A DNA stretch of 64,000 nt, taken from NCBI GenBank assembly GCA_025331565.1, contig JAFREQ010000104.1, positions 186,001-250,000 of the forward strand, read 5' to 3'. The position numbers and the translations under genes are program-made. Below, piece by piece: positions 13,701-26,800 of the stretch. Numbering within the stretch: the stretch's first letter is position 1; every line of letters starts with the position of its first letter. The notes below the pieces were generated by a model. That model was not told the DNA's origin. It ran no database searches and worked only from the letters and a program-made list of their open reading frames with translations. This DNA is from Holacanthus passer. Taxonomy: Eukaryota > Chordata > Actinopteri > Pomacanthidae.

Positions 13701-14869
13701 TAAATTTCACTGAGCCCTAGCTTCCCGTTTGGGCGCTCTGGAGGACTTCTGTGTGTAATTATTTAAAGGCCTTGTATTACAGTCTACAACAGGAGCAAGT
13801 ACAGAGAGGGAGGGAAAGATAGAGGAAAGGATGGATGGAGGGATAGAGGGAGGGATCAGGCGCCTGCTGAGAGAGAGTAAAGCCTTTCAAGTTGGTCCTG
13901 AGCAGAAAAAAGGTGGGGGTGAGTTATATGATGTGTGTTACTTCCATGTTGCCATGCTGTGAGGCTGCAATAGTCTACAGCCAACAGCTGGCTCCTGGGA
14001 TCAGCCACAGGGATGAACTAACTCCCTGTGAAATCAGAAATGAACCAACAAGCACGCATGCGCACACACACATATACATCAGCGCTAGTCAGTGTGCTAA
14101 TTCTGATGCAACAACCTGAAGCTAGAATGCTCCAATGATGATAAACAAACAACATTTTGGATGGGAAGGGACGGATGGAGGGCTGGATGGAGAGAAGGAG
14201 CGAGGGAGGGAGTGAGAGAGTGTGGCAGTGCTGGGCAAATAAGACTCAAGGGCTTTTTTTTTTTCAAACATGAGATAGTTTCGCTTCTTTTAAAATGTAT
14301 GTTTGAAGTTGGGGCTCAGCTGAACACAAGCTGTTTGAAAAAGACTGATGCAAGAGTGGAGCAGGAGATGAGAGAGAGGCCAAAAAGAGGGAGCGGGAAA
14401 GGGGGTTGGGGGAAGACAGAGAAGGATCCATGAGAAAAACACGCGCAAGACACAGTGAGAGAAATATATGGAAAGAGCATGAGGTTATATTGCAAGACAA
14501 GAAAACAGATGGAGAGAGACAGAAAGGAGGCCTCCAGTGGTACAAGGTGGATGTTGCAACAGAAATTCAATATGCAGCTAATGTGTACTGACATGAGAAA
14601 AAATGAATGAAAAAATTAGGGGCCAAATAGGTCAGCCTGAGCGAGGTGGGACCCCTAAAAGAGAAGCATTATTATTCAATATCGTTCTTAAAAGGAAGCA
14701 TAAAAAGGGAGATGATAAAAAGAATTCCAACATATTCTGACAACATAAACTATGATTCAGTAGATTGTGCATAGATTCTGTTCTTGTTAAGAAGGACTCT
14801 CATGTTGGAAGGTCAAAAATGACAAAATGTATTTTCTCCTTTCTACAAACCGAAGCATATCCACTGTCC
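10715..14869. other. Non-coding unique stretch between Tc1 copy A and an AC microsatellite
   Basis: Nothing coding is supported. It includes AT-rich sequence at 11560-11700 and 12340-12840, GGGA/GGAT-rich low complexity at 13800-13860 and 14160-14220, and purine-rich sequence at 14340-14530. Confidence 0.5.

Positions 14870-14915
<46 letters not shown>
14870..14915. repeat. (AC)23 microsatellite
   Basis: Uninterrupted AC run of 46 bp. It gives (UG)n in the minus-strand transcript, the preferred type of CELF binding sequence. Confidence 0.97.
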
Positions 14916-14916
<1 letters not shown>

Positions 14917-16707
14917 TTGTGCAACACTTTAATCAGAGTGTGGCATGCTCTCAGTCCAGACAAAGCCCAATCAGGGCGGTGATAATTTGGCCTCTCCTTC
15001 AATCAGCAGCACCATAATTGCATCAGTCACAATCTCCATTTCATCTTTCATCTCTGTGTCAGGGTGGCAGACAGGAGACAGAAGGACACTCTGAGGCCCA
15101 GACCTATCATTAAAACAGACAACCAGCAAATCCAGGGGAACAAACAAGGAGAACAATACAACAAATTGTTGTCATTTCAATAAGGCTCATTCAAGTCCTC
15201 CCTAGCGTGAAGGTTCATGGTGAAAATTTTTATCTTTTGTCTCTTTTCTATGCCAATATAATGGCTTTTACATAAAACATTACATTTATAAGTAAGTAAG
15301 AAACTTTATTTTCTAAAGCACCTTTCAAAAGAACAGTCACTAAGTGCTCGACATTTATATATATATAAATACATATACATAAAAATACATACATACAAAT
15401 ACATATAAACAATTACAGGGAAGATTGATTTCATAATTAGAGTATGATGACAACAATGAAAATAAATGCAATCTTATAATTTGTAGCAGAGGATAGAGCG
15501 ACAATGAGAAAGAGTAAGATAAGCAAGAGAGCAATAAATGGGTAGTGAAGAGAGAAAGAAAAAAAAAGGAACAAGAGAGAGTGATAGGTCAAGGAAAAAT
15601 GTCTGACTTCTCATGACTTGTGTTATCTTTTGGTAAAATCAGTCACATATATGTTTTGCATGTAGCATAAAGCATATGTCATGTAAGTGAAATTAGCCTG
15701 TGAATGATTAATGGCACATTTGAAATCTATTATATATTAAAGAGCAGAGGACCAGTGGATGAGGATTCACGCCTGGATGAGGAGCTATTACCAACCAAGG
15801 TACACATTCATTTATGGAGAATTAGTTTGATATGCAAATGATTCATTTCACAAAATGTTCCAACAAGGAATTTAGCCTGCTGAGCCACATTCAAGTCTGA
15901 CTTTAAAAAGGCCACAGGAACTGGAGTCCAACCAGGACCGAGACAGTCCCTCGCCTTGTCGGAAGGAAATGAACAGATTTGTCAGTGGTGTGAAGGAAAT
16001 ATAGGTGATCAGTGCCTGATGCACAAAGCAGAGCTGAAATGCTGCACAACAGAGACAGACGAGGTTTATGCCTGGGCAATGAAACCTCCCTGATCAACCG
16101 ATACATCTGTAGAAGCATCTGTACAACACACACATTCTCAAACACATACACAAGTACTTCTTCCCTGTCCATACATAACCAAAGACAAGACAAGCTCGTC
16201 TCTCTCTCTCCAAACTAATGGATCCATGCTGGGCAGCATAGATAAAAGCAGACAGAAGGATCAATTTAGATGATCTATGAAAGTTATTAGTAATGACATT
16301 TATGAATATTTTATGGAAGGTAGAGAATGCCATCATAAATTTTTATATAAGGAAATGAGGCAGGAATATAAAACAAACAGCATTAAACATTGAACATGGT
16401 CCCCATGTCAAAAGGATTGTGTCCAGAATAATGGGTAAGTTAACAAGGAAGAGGGGGTGGAATGAAAAGAGAGGCAACAACCAGTCGTCCTGGATATTTC
16501 TCCATATTTGTGGAGATGAAAAGGTCAAGCCAGCGCGCCAACCGACCATTAGAGGGGAGGCCTGGGATCACTATGGTGGACTATAGTGTGTGTGTGTTCG
16601 GGGGTTCCTAATAAGTAAGAGCCATCATCATTTATTCATGTATTGATTCGTTCTGTCCCCAACAGTTGTGTTGCTCCTCTTGTGGTTCTTAATTCAAAAT
16701 GTTTTGC
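14916..16707. other. Non-coding stretch with an old repeat fragment
   Basis: Apart from the interspersed repeat fragment at 15290-15480, this is unique intron with a purine-rich part at 15490-15600. No exon is recognised. Confidence 0.5.
15290..15480. repeat. Fragment of a fish interspersed repeat with a TTTATTT..AGCACCTTTCAAAA motif
   Basis: AAACTTTATTTTCTAAAGCACC followed by CTTTCAAAAGAACAG and AAGTGCTCGACA matches a motif order found in many copies across fish genomes, probably a retroelement 3' region. ATACATA-rich low-complexity sequence follows. Confidence 0.5.
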
Positions 16708-16754
16708 ATTCGATATGCCTCGCCCTGGCATCAACATGCATTTGCAGTAGTTTA
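16708..16754 (+). repeat. Left copy of the 47-bp direct repeat around Tc1 copy B
   Basis: It matches 17271-17317 at 40 of 47 positions. All but one difference are C/T or A/G transitions, several at CpG sites, as expected from decay of an old duplication. Confidence 0.85.
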
Positions 16755-17269
16755 CACCCCCGACTCCAAAAAAGTTGGGAAGCTGTGTCAAACATCAATA
16801 AAACTGAATGTGATAATTGGCTAATCCTTTTTGACATATACTCAATTAGAAATTGTGCAAAGCCAATACATTTACCTGATCAACTTAGGAGGAACTTATG
16901 AACTTAAGCTTATTCTGAGTTTGATGGCAGCAACACATTTCAATCAAGTTGGGACAGGAGCAACAAAAGACTGTGAAAGTTGTGGACTGATCCAAAAACA
17001 CCTGTTTGGATCATTCCACAGGTAAACAGGTTCATTGGTAACAGGTGATAGTATCATGATTGGGTATGAAAGGGCCATCCTGGAAAAACTCAGTTGTTCA
17101 CAAGCGAGGATGGAGAGAGGTTCACCACTTTGTCAAACACATGATTGTATAAAGGAGATTATTACATGGGCTCGACAAAATTATTGCCGGTAAAAAGAGA
17201 TTGTTTGCAAATGATTGCATTCTGTTCGTATTTACACAGTGTCCCAACTTATTTAGAATCGGAATTGTA
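16753..17269 (+). mobile_element. Non-autonomous Tc1-like element, copy B, flanked by a 47-bp direct repeat
   Basis: The left end (GACTCCAAAAAAGTTGGGAA) and right end (GTCCCAACTTATTTAGAATC) are inverted repeats of the fish Tc1-like family. The interior is nearly identical to copy A across about 200 bp but keeps a GGATGGAGAGAGGTTCACCA segment that copy A has lost. No transposase frame remains. Beyond both ends lies a 47-bp direct repeat (16708-16754 and 17271-17317, 40 of 47 identical), far longer than the two-base TA duplication expected for this superfamily. Confidence 0.87.
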
Positions 17270-17270
17270 C

Positions 17271-17317
17271 ATTCAATACGCATCACCCTGGCATTAACAT
17301 ACATTTACAGTAGTTTA
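17271..17317 (+). repeat. Right copy of the 47-bp direct repeat around Tc1 copy B
   Basis: Partner of 16708-16754. It starts one base past the right end of the element and ends in the same CAGTAGTTTA. Confidence 0.85.
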
Positions 17318-18015
17318 TGAACTTAACAGAGCCAGTCGAGACATTTCGGCTCAAACAGTCAGGATACACTCAAGCACATGGAGACATGAAACACCTGATC
17401 CATCACTTCACTCTTGACCACACTGACTCTGAGTATTTCTGCTACTTGTCTATGAAGTCTTGAATTGCAGCACACATAATGTACTTGCTGTTTTTGTACT
17501 ACTGGTGCTTGGGGCTTTCCAGATTCTTCTCTGTCTCCTCCCCACCTTGTGCTCACCTTCTTCAATGCATATTTACATGACAGTGAGTGGGCCAGTGTGT
17601 ATCCTCCTGTGTATCCCTGTCATGTCAGGTGAGGTCTATAAAAAGAACAGCTGATCCCCGGTACAGACGGCCAGGCAAAAGTAGAAATAAAGAGATATTG
17701 CTCATTTTCATTGGGATGGCACTCAAGCAAAGACAGTGAAATGCACTATAAAAACAGGCAGAAGAGCTGACATTTTTACTCCAGACCATAGTCAAAGTGC
17801 AGCAGCCGAAGTAGTACGTACTGATGCCCTTGCCTCAGTTAGTGTATATCACTTTAAAGAGGCTATATTTTGCCATTTAGCGCTGACGTGAGCAGATTTT
17901 GTAGGAACAGGAAAGGCATGGAACATCTGGATAGCGTTTAGGCTGTTTATAAAGACAGGAAGTCCTCTCTGACCTGTTTTTCACACTTCATTTAATGTCA
18001 TGGATTGATGTCAAA

Positions 18016-18017
<2 letters not shown>

Positions 18018-18054
<37 letters not shown>
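18018..18054. repeat. (TG)n microsatellite
   Basis: Uninterrupted run of 37 bp. Confidence 0.97.
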
Positions 18055-18055
<1 letters not shown>

Positions 18056-18556
18056 GGCGCTTGTGTTTCTGTGTACGCAGACGAGGCTCATGTACACACA
18101 TTACCATAAGGAGGAAAGGCTGCCATGCAATAATTCACACATATGCCCACACACACACACCCCACTGTACATGCTCAACAAAAGCTCTACATTTTAACTA
18201 CACTTGACATGCCACAACTTAACATCTCCGGGCAGCCTAATTATTGACCACACGCATGCGGCTCTGAAGGAGTGTGCAGCTTTGGAGTGTCTTTCCTTCT
18301 GCCAGTGACAGTTGGTTTGTCAGGGGCCAGGCAGAAGAATAGCATGTGGCCAGGGGGAGGTGATTAGCATTCACATGGCACCTGTTGCCAGCCAGTATGC
18401 CCATGCAGGCTACAGATAATTACAGTGATTTTGTGGAGGAGAGGAGTGCAGGGGTAATTGTAGTCTTGGCAGAGCGAAAGGGAGAGGAGAGAAAGGAGGA
18501 CAGCACTTTCACTATCTCACACCACAGAGCTGTTGACGAACACGCCCATATTCGCT

Positions 18557-18560
18557 CACA

Positions 18561-18597
<37 letters not shown>
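18557..18597. repeat. (CA)n microsatellite with one TA interruption
   Basis: A 41-bp tract followed by more CA/CG-mixed repeats to about 18670. Confidence 0.96.
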
Positions 18598-18598
<1 letters not shown>

Positions 18599-21500
18599 TA
18601 TCATACTGGCTAAAGCTGAGGGCCACACACACACGCGCACACGCACGCAGGCATCCAGACAGACACACACATCTAAAAACCATAATTAAGCCCCGGTTGC
18701 CATAGCAACACCTTGCTGGACGGATGACAGTGTTAGGCTAACGCGGCGCAAACATTTAGAATGGTAATCAGAAGACCTAATGGCACGGATGTCTACGGGC
18801 CTGCTGTAAGTAGACCTGCCAGGAGTCTCAGCTCTCCGCCATAGATCTGCTTTAATAAAAAAACAACCTTCAGCCATAAAACACTTGCCTCTTGCTCACT
18901 CACTTAGCAGGCCTGTTGTGCCATCACTTCAGCCATTACAAATTATGTTATTTAGTAAACGTCTGCTGCGACACCCGAGGGATGGCAGCGGGGGTGGGAG
19001 TAGGGGTGGATGAAGGGAACCTATAATATTACATAAAGCGTTAGCACGGTGTAAAGCTTCAATGATTGGTGTTAAGGTTTTCATTACACAAAATGAGTAA
19101 TTGCTTGTCATTTGGAGCTGGCATATCCCACAATCATCCACACTTCTGTGCCATCAATCAAGCGTTTAAGTGCTGATGACTCGGCTCACATTTAAAGCAG
19201 GGCAGCCGAGCCACAATGCACTGGGGAAACTCATTGTTTGCTTCGTTACTCCTCGGAGCTCAGCTACTGTGCGTGTGTGTGTGTTCCCGTGTTTGTATGT
19301 GTGTCTTTTGTCTGTGTGTGTGTAGTTAAGTGCGCTTATGTGTGCGGAGGAGAAATAAGATCGGGATGTGGTCTTGCTTTCCTAAGTAGCACTTCATTCT
19401 TCAGTCCATAATATGTCAGGCAGTGCTGTGAAGCCTACCTAGGGGCTAAGACAATAAACTCCACTGTAGACTCATAGTGCACCATTTATATTTTCTCTGT
19501 GTGTGTATGTGTGGGCTTACACATATGTGTGTGGTCTGCGCACAAAAAGCAGATGAAAACTTGCTGGGACTAACTTTAAAATTTAATAAGCTCCTCATTG
19601 ACTGCAAAGTAGGACAATTTACACACACACACAGCAACACTCACAGACACACTTCAATTGGATGATGCTCCTGGAGCGGGGCCACAAATTTGCCTGTACC
19701 AACACAGCTCAGTGATCTGGGAGTTGTGGTGGGTTATTGTTGCTTATACCTGACCAGTAGGACATGAGGTAAACACTCACCGCCCCCCACCCCACACCCC
19801 CTTCTCACCAATCTGGAGGAGAGCAGCAGAGGGCAGAATGGGACAGGAGATGAGAAGAAGAAGGGTGGGGGGAAAGAAGAAGCACACCACGCCAGTCAAC
19901 CAAATGATTTGCTCAGTAAAGTAAAACTCAAGTGGAACAACAGCTAACTCTCCAGCGGAGCCTGAGCCATCATCTCTCTCCCCCCTCACCTCTCATCTCC
20001 CTCCCTCATCCCCCCTTTGCTCCCGATTCCCACCAAATCTCAAGCTTGGTTTGACAGCAATAAAGTGTGCTGCTCAGGCAGGGAGAGCTAGTAATATACT
20101 TTTTTCATACAGATCATTTTGGATGGAGATATAGCCAGAAGGCAGAAAGACGATGAATATATTGTACAAAATAATGACAAGGAATGAGTCACAAACTACA
20201 GAGAAAGACAAAGATAGATGGACAACAAGGGACTTACACAACAACACATGAAATTTAGACAGTATTAGTACAAGATTAAAAGCATGAACATTTGATTTCT
20301 ATATCGATATCCATTAATTAAGTATCATTCACATTAAAAAAAGACCATATACCATATAGTTGTATCAAATTTGCAGTGACCTCTTTCGAAGTAACCAGCT
20401 CAGCATCTCTGCTTTGTTGAGCAGTGTGCAAGCTGCTCCTCTTTGTTTATCTACTATGCACTAGCACCATGTTGAGAGCTGTCTGCAAAAGTTATTCTCC
20501 TGCTGTAAGAATGGCGGACAGACGGGCAGACGGACTGGCAGCATGAAACTGAGCTAGAGCCCAGGGCCAGGGCAAAGTAAACAGGTATTCATAGCCAGTA
20601 CACGGCCAAAGCTGAGGCAGAGAGAGATCAATAGCTTAATGGAATTAGCCTGGCTTTGAAACATGACTGCCAATCGTATTTACTGAAGGCTGTTTATGTT
20701 TGCTATAGAGCTCGACTCAATATTTAAAAGCGAGGCACTAGGTACAAACTAGAAACTTGTCCAAGCCGACAACAGGAAGAACAAAATCTTCAGTGCTGCT
20801 TTAACACAACAGCGGCTGTCTGCAGTCATTTACCTCTGAAGGAATAGCAATGAGATGTAAACCCACATTCAGTCCACAGACACGGCCAAGGCTGTTTCAC
20901 TTAGATTTTTGTTGTCCGCATGCAATGTCATGTCTTATCTACTGTACTAACAATACACATTAAATGTAATTTAATCCATAATCTGGACCCATTCCCACAC
21001 AGTCCTTTATCTCAGGTCCATCATCAACAACATTGTTCTGTTTATAATAGTGAAATGGACATGACATGGACTTACCCACCCCCATGAGAATGATGTCACA
21101 TTAACCTAAATCCATGTCTGCTTGCATTCATTGATGCCAGTTCACTATAAGCAGTCTTGCTGAATACCTGATTTTGTTGACCCCGCCCGACAAAATCATA
21201 AGTCTTATATCTTCCTCCAGTTAGGGTGAAAAATGTTTTTTACGACTTCTTTGCATTGACGTGAAGAAAAGGTGGTAACCAATGACTAAGCTCCTAAGCC
21301 TGTGAAACCAGCCTGCAACCAGAGAGTAAATCCCCCTTACCCCTGACTGAAGGCAGCAGTGAAGTGACACACCGAGACATCCTTACTGTACACAGATATA
21401 AATACATCCCTCCACACACACACATATACACAAAAAGCCAAGCTCACCACAGGGATGGCGGGTGCGGCAAGCGATTAAGAGCACGGAACAGATGCCCACC

Positions 21501-22019
21501 TGCTCCCCCTCAACCTGGCCATGCCTCGGCTATGCCAGGGTGCCCAGGGTTGCCCCTGGGTGCCTTAATACACTGTTTCCATCTGTTGCCTGGAAAGTGA
21601 AGGGCAGAGATGTCCAAGTGCATGGGCATTACCCCCCCATCTCTCTCTCTCGCTTTCTCTGTCAACCCTCCCTCTCTGAGCCTGCCATCTCTGTTGCATC
21701 CACCTACCAATTCGCTGTGAGGGGAAAACTATATGTTATTGGAATAACACAATGTCTAAGTCTTCCCTTCAAGACATCACACCAACTAAGCAGAGTCTGC
21801 AGCTTTCAGCTGACAGACCGGTTCTGTGCATTTAGCATAATGATGGCATGAAGGCAGGGAGGGAAGAGATGAAGAAAGCTGCCCAGCATGTCTTCTTTGA
21901 TTTAGCTCAATCTTATCCATTTATCAAAGAAAGGCCTGTATTTGCACACTGAACAAAACAGCAGCAAGATGAAAGAAAGGGCTGCCCATGTGTAGAGTGC
22001 ACTGTGTTTACAGATGGGA

Positions 22020-22225
22020 TAAAACATTAATAACTACATATAGCGTGCTGAAATGCCTGTCCGTCAAATAATAATGATTCTGGATTTTTTTCCCTCTCCT
22101 TTACTGCAGTTGTAAATGATTATTATCAGCACAAAGCCTGCCTTTATTCTAATTACCTTGTAAATAAACTTGCTTGTCATTACTTTTCAAACCAATTACA
22201 GGCTGCCTAATGGAAGCGCTTAATT
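22020..22225. other. Candidate conserved non-coding element
   Basis: Closely spaced TCAAATAATAATGATT, AAATGATTATTATCAGC, TCTAATTACC and CTTAATTAGC words in repeat-free sequence suggest an enhancer-like block. This is inference from word content only. Confidence 0.25.
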
Positions 22226-23388
22226 AGCAGACACTCTACCGGAAAAAAAGAAAGAGACAGGGGGGAAGAAAGGGAATGAATAGAAAAAAAAGAAAAAATG
22301 CTGGTGGGGGAGGGACCGCATTCACTGTGTAATTATACAGTCATCAGATGTTTTTTTCCGTCTCCTCTGCTGTTTTGCAACGGTGCCACAATAGAGGTTG
22401 GACCTCTCTCTCCTCTCTCTGTCCGTTAAGCAGGCAGCTGACAATGGAGCACTCGGCAGGCGGTGACCCGGCCCCCCTAATAGTGCTGTGGCAGCCGTGG
22501 CCCTCACAGCGGGAGGACAGGAAACAGCAGAATACTGCATGTTGGCCGGCCCACCCGCCCCCACCGCCTCTTCCGAACTACAACCCCTATATATCTCCAA
22601 GCACTCCCCTCAGCATCCCATCATCACCCCAAATCCCCAGTTGCAATCCCTGCAACTAAAGACATCTCCTTCCTGCCTAATAAGGTCACGAATGCCATTT
22701 GAATACTAGTCCTGCTTTGTTTGGTTTGGGTAACAGCATTTGCTTTTTTCCATTTTTTACTTCGTAGATTTTTCTGGCCAAGAATCTTTGAGAAACAGAC
22801 AAACATTTTACAAGATAAACTAAATAAAACAGATTTGTTCGTTGACATCGATACTGCCATGTTTGGGATAATGGCAGGCCTTTCTATTGACTGTCAGGAC
22901 AAGTGACCATTATTATAATTAGAGTCCATTTTCCTTGACAGAGAGCTTTGGGAAAGGGGAATGTCCCTCTGTCATTAGCAGAAAATGTTCTAGCCCTAGT
23001 AACAGCCTCCTGAAAGGGTCGTGACTAAGTGGGAGAGGGAGCAACTGTCCAGCATTTCCATAGTATTCCTTAAGCCTTTTCTAATGAATACCGCTGGAGG
23101 GAATATAAATATAACGTACAGAATAAAATGGACTATGGCATGACACTCTTTACCGTTGGTGGGCTAGGAAATGGAAGACTCAAAATCATGCGTGCTGCTG
23201 CTAACTGTGACATGTATTCCCCCATTACAGCCTCAAAGATGCGCAGAGTAAGTGTGAAACGCATTAAGGAAGAAAGAGGAAAACCGCTGTAACTATCTCC
23301 AAGCTGACAGGAGTGCTGGCCTATTCCACGGAGGGGGGAAAAAAATGTTTCTTCAGCGATGCTGTTATCAGCCACAGTCCATCTGACT

Positions 23389-23441
23389 GGGGAGGGTTGG
23401 GTAGGAGGGGGGGAGAGTGGGGGAGAGAAGGGGGCGAGGGG
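23389..23441 (+). other. G-quadruplex motif, G-rich on the plus strand
   Basis: Runs GGGG, GGG, GGG, then longer G runs are separated by short loops (GGGGAGGGTTGGGTAGGAGG start), meeting the G3+N1-7 rule at least four times. Confidence 0.6.
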
Positions 23442-23778
23442 TGTGATTACAGCCATGTTAAGACCTGAGAGAGAGATCTGTACCCACAGAGATTAGACAC
23501 TCATCATTCACAGAAAGGTAGGGATGGATGGATAGAGGGATGAGGGGTGGAGGAATGGCGACGGAGGTGGCAGCAGTGTTATACTGGTGTTTGGGGTTTA
23601 ATATAAGAATTCTGCCAGCATAATTGCGTTTCGGCCCTTATCCTCGGCTGCATCAGGCCTCGTTTGGCGACAGTTTCGGGTGCCTTATCTGCTGCCATTC
23701 TCTCCCTATCCGGACCCAATCAAATTTGCTCCGGCTAGCTAGGGACAGGCAGAGGAGGGTGGAATACAGCAATGATAA

Positions 23779-23802
23779 GGGGGGTGCGGGTGGGGGTGGG
23801 GG
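23779..23802 (+). other. G-quadruplex motif shortly before a T25 run
   Basis: GGGGGGTGCGGGTGGGGGTG plus GGGG gives four G runs with loops of one to three bases. A poly-T tract begins 26 bp later. Confidence 0.6.
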
Positions 23803-23827
23803 CTTGTATTTTTTTATGTGTGAGGGA

Positions 23828-23852
23828 TTTTTTTTTTTTTTTTTTTTTTTTT
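23828..23852. repeat. T25 homopolymer
   Basis: Unbroken T run. No cDNA-like sequence is seen next to it, so it is not treated as a retrocopy tail. Confidence 0.95.
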
Positions 23853-26800
23853 CTAATTTGAAATGAACAGTTTGCTTGGCATGCTTATCTTGCTTTCATT
23901 AGTGGGCTGTCATACTGTGAAGGCAGCCACAGCGTAAGGCAGGAGTGCAGGCAAGCAGGGGAGAGAGAAAACAGGCAGACAGGCTGTTAGAGGAGTAGGG
24001 AGTCATGCAGGTAAGAAAGAAAGACGGGCAGGAAGGGGAAGAGAGAGGCAGACAGCCAGCTATGAGAGAAGGGATGCAGGCAGGGGACTGTAGACAGGAA
24101 GATGTCAAGAATATTCTCTGAACAAGAGCTTAACAGCAACATGTCAAGAAAGACTCGCAAATTGAGTGATACAGTATCCTGATAAAGGCTTACATAAGAA
24201 TTTAATCTATATTTGTGAATGTGCATACAGTGTGTGAGGACAATTTACAGCAACAGTGCTGTAGTTCACTCCTAGTACAGTACTCAAGTACAGTCAAAGT
24301 TGAACCAGAAAGTCGGTCTGTAACAGACAGTTCAGGTATTATTTTCACTATTCACCTTTACTTTCTCCTCTGGGAGTTTATTTAAAACCACCATGATCAT
24401 TTGACTACTTGCTCTGTCTAACATCTTTTTCAGTCACAGTGTTTTCTCAGCAAATTATTTGATGAGTACAGTGTTACTGTTACCAAAATCACCCAGGTTG
24501 CATGAAACCAGAATTTCCCTTTAGGTCATACATTATAGCACAGTCCTCTGTATTTGAGGCAAAAGATCAGCTGCATTAAATCACACTGATGCCCGCTGTC
24601 CATTAGCAGGCATAATATGATGTATCAGCCACCTACTAGGGGCTAGAGCATCACATCGCCACGCACCCACGCAACACATGTGCACACGCATACACACATG
24701 CTTTACAACTGTGCTATTGTGTAGGAGGTCTGCGAGCTGCCTGTGCAGTTTCCATTTTAAAATGTATTCTTCCTTGGACCATAAAAAATCGCCTCCTCCA
24801 TGCTCAAAATATTCCCTGCCATTTTCCTAGCATTAGTCATGGTCCTGTCTGAAAGGAAGAGATGAGGAAACTGCATAGGGTGGTAATGTAAATGCTGCAT
24901 GTACTGCATGACTGTGCATGTTTAGTATATGAAATGTGCGTGCGTGTGCGCATGTGCACTTTGCGACTACACTCGCCATGCAGAACAAGCAATTCTGTTC
25001 ATCTTTCACTGCTTAAATAATTCATTTGAAAGTAAAAGAAAAAACGCCTTTTGAATAGGGAAATTAAATAAACACACATTGATAAATTCTCAAGTTAGGG
25101 AGAAGCCCTCGGGGCATAGAGATGGGTTTGAATTTTAAGGTTAATTTGTGCAAAAGAAATACAAAACACAATTACACTGGCCTTGAAAAAAATTGTGTGC
25201 TCTCAGATGTGCAGTAATATAAGTGAACATGTTCAGCAGTCTTGGTGAATCCCCTGTCATCGTGATCTTAGCTCGGCTGATTGCAAATGAAAAGTTGGTG
25301 TGTGTACATGGTTTAATTACAAAATAAATTGAATCTGTCTGCATCACATTATTACCTTCTGAATTAATTTAACATGAAAGAGTATACAGGTATATCATGT
25401 CATATGGCAGATAGCACAGAAGAGAAATCATATTTGAGAATAACAACATTATCTTTAATTGCAAATGTTATATGGTGTAAAGTTAGTCTTATCTTACCTT
25501 GAAGTGTGACTTATTTTGTAACTTGTTTTGTGTGACTTGGTGCTCCCTTGGAAAACTTTGTGGGGTGAAACAGGTTGTGAACAGTAGTCGCAAACCTTAA
25601 ACAACTCATTAATTTCATAGTTCTCCAAGCGAAATAGTGTGAAAGTTGATGCAAGAAGCTGTTCTACAAATAAAAGAGGAAAAAAATGTGCATGGCATGT
25701 TATCAACAGAGTGTCAGGGGGCAAATGCAGCATAGATTACAGAATGAATTAAAATGAGCTGAAATGAGCATGAACTACATTTTTGTTCCTAGCCCGCAGT
25801 TTGTCTATATTTGGGCATAAGAACATTTAATAATGCAATCACGTTATGCAGTTGCACTTCAAAGTATTTACTGAATCATCGCCTGGGGTTAGGATTTAAA
25901 TTCTGAATAAATGTGTTTATGGATGAGGCAGGTAGCGGTGGATCTAATCTGACAGATTGGAACAGAAGAGCAGAATGTATGCTAGAACCAGGTGAAGGTT
26001 AGCATAGCCCCACAAGGCATCAATCTCCGTGACAGAACACGACAGACAGATGGAAGGCAAGTAAGGCCCGGGATGGAGAGAGTAACTAAAGAGAGACTGA
26101 TAGAGGGGGGGAAAGTGAGAGCGAAGTGAGAGTGAAGGCGAATGTAAAAGGAGATGAGGGCTGGCTCGATCAATAGAGAAGTGTTTCCATGGCAACAGGT
26201 CATTGAGAACCATCATTGTCATGTTTTTTTTTCCTCTTTTTTCACCATCTTCACCAAAAAAAATAATGTAAAAACTAAATATAAATGAGAGGTGTCATTT
26301 CAAAAACTAAAATGGATGCTGTGATACAGATACAATGAAGGCACAAGCCTTGGAGCCTGATGTAACATGACAGACCTTTAGCTGAGTGTGTTTGATAGTA
26401 GGAGCCATTTTCTGATAACAACGTGTTGAGCTTTAAAGCGGGATTGCTGTTGGTAAATGAAAAGGTTGACAGATTAGGTCGAACAATGTCCAATCAGAAT
26501 GAAGAGGCCTCGTATGCAGGTTTAAATGGAAATTTCTGCATGTGGTAATGACGCCTCAGGCTCTGACAGCTACACCACATGTAAACACACAAAGCACAAA
26601 TGTAACCCTCACTATTCCACCACACACACAGTTTACACACCTAAAACCAATTGCATATTCCCCAGAATCAAAAAATCACACATACAACACCTTCAGGACA
26701 TTACCACCCCAAGTTCTGTTACTGGTGGAGCAGACAGACTCCCCACCAATACCTACTGTAGTTATTAGCTGCTAGAAGTCATTCTGAGGGTAGGTCGTGT

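Larger units (their letters stand above)
17318..23388. other. Non-coding unique stretch with TG/CA tracts
   Basis: It contains microsatellites near 18.0-18.7 kb and 19.27-19.33 kb, a C-run cluster at 19782-19803, and the candidate element at 22020-22225. No coding region is supported. Confidence 0.5.
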
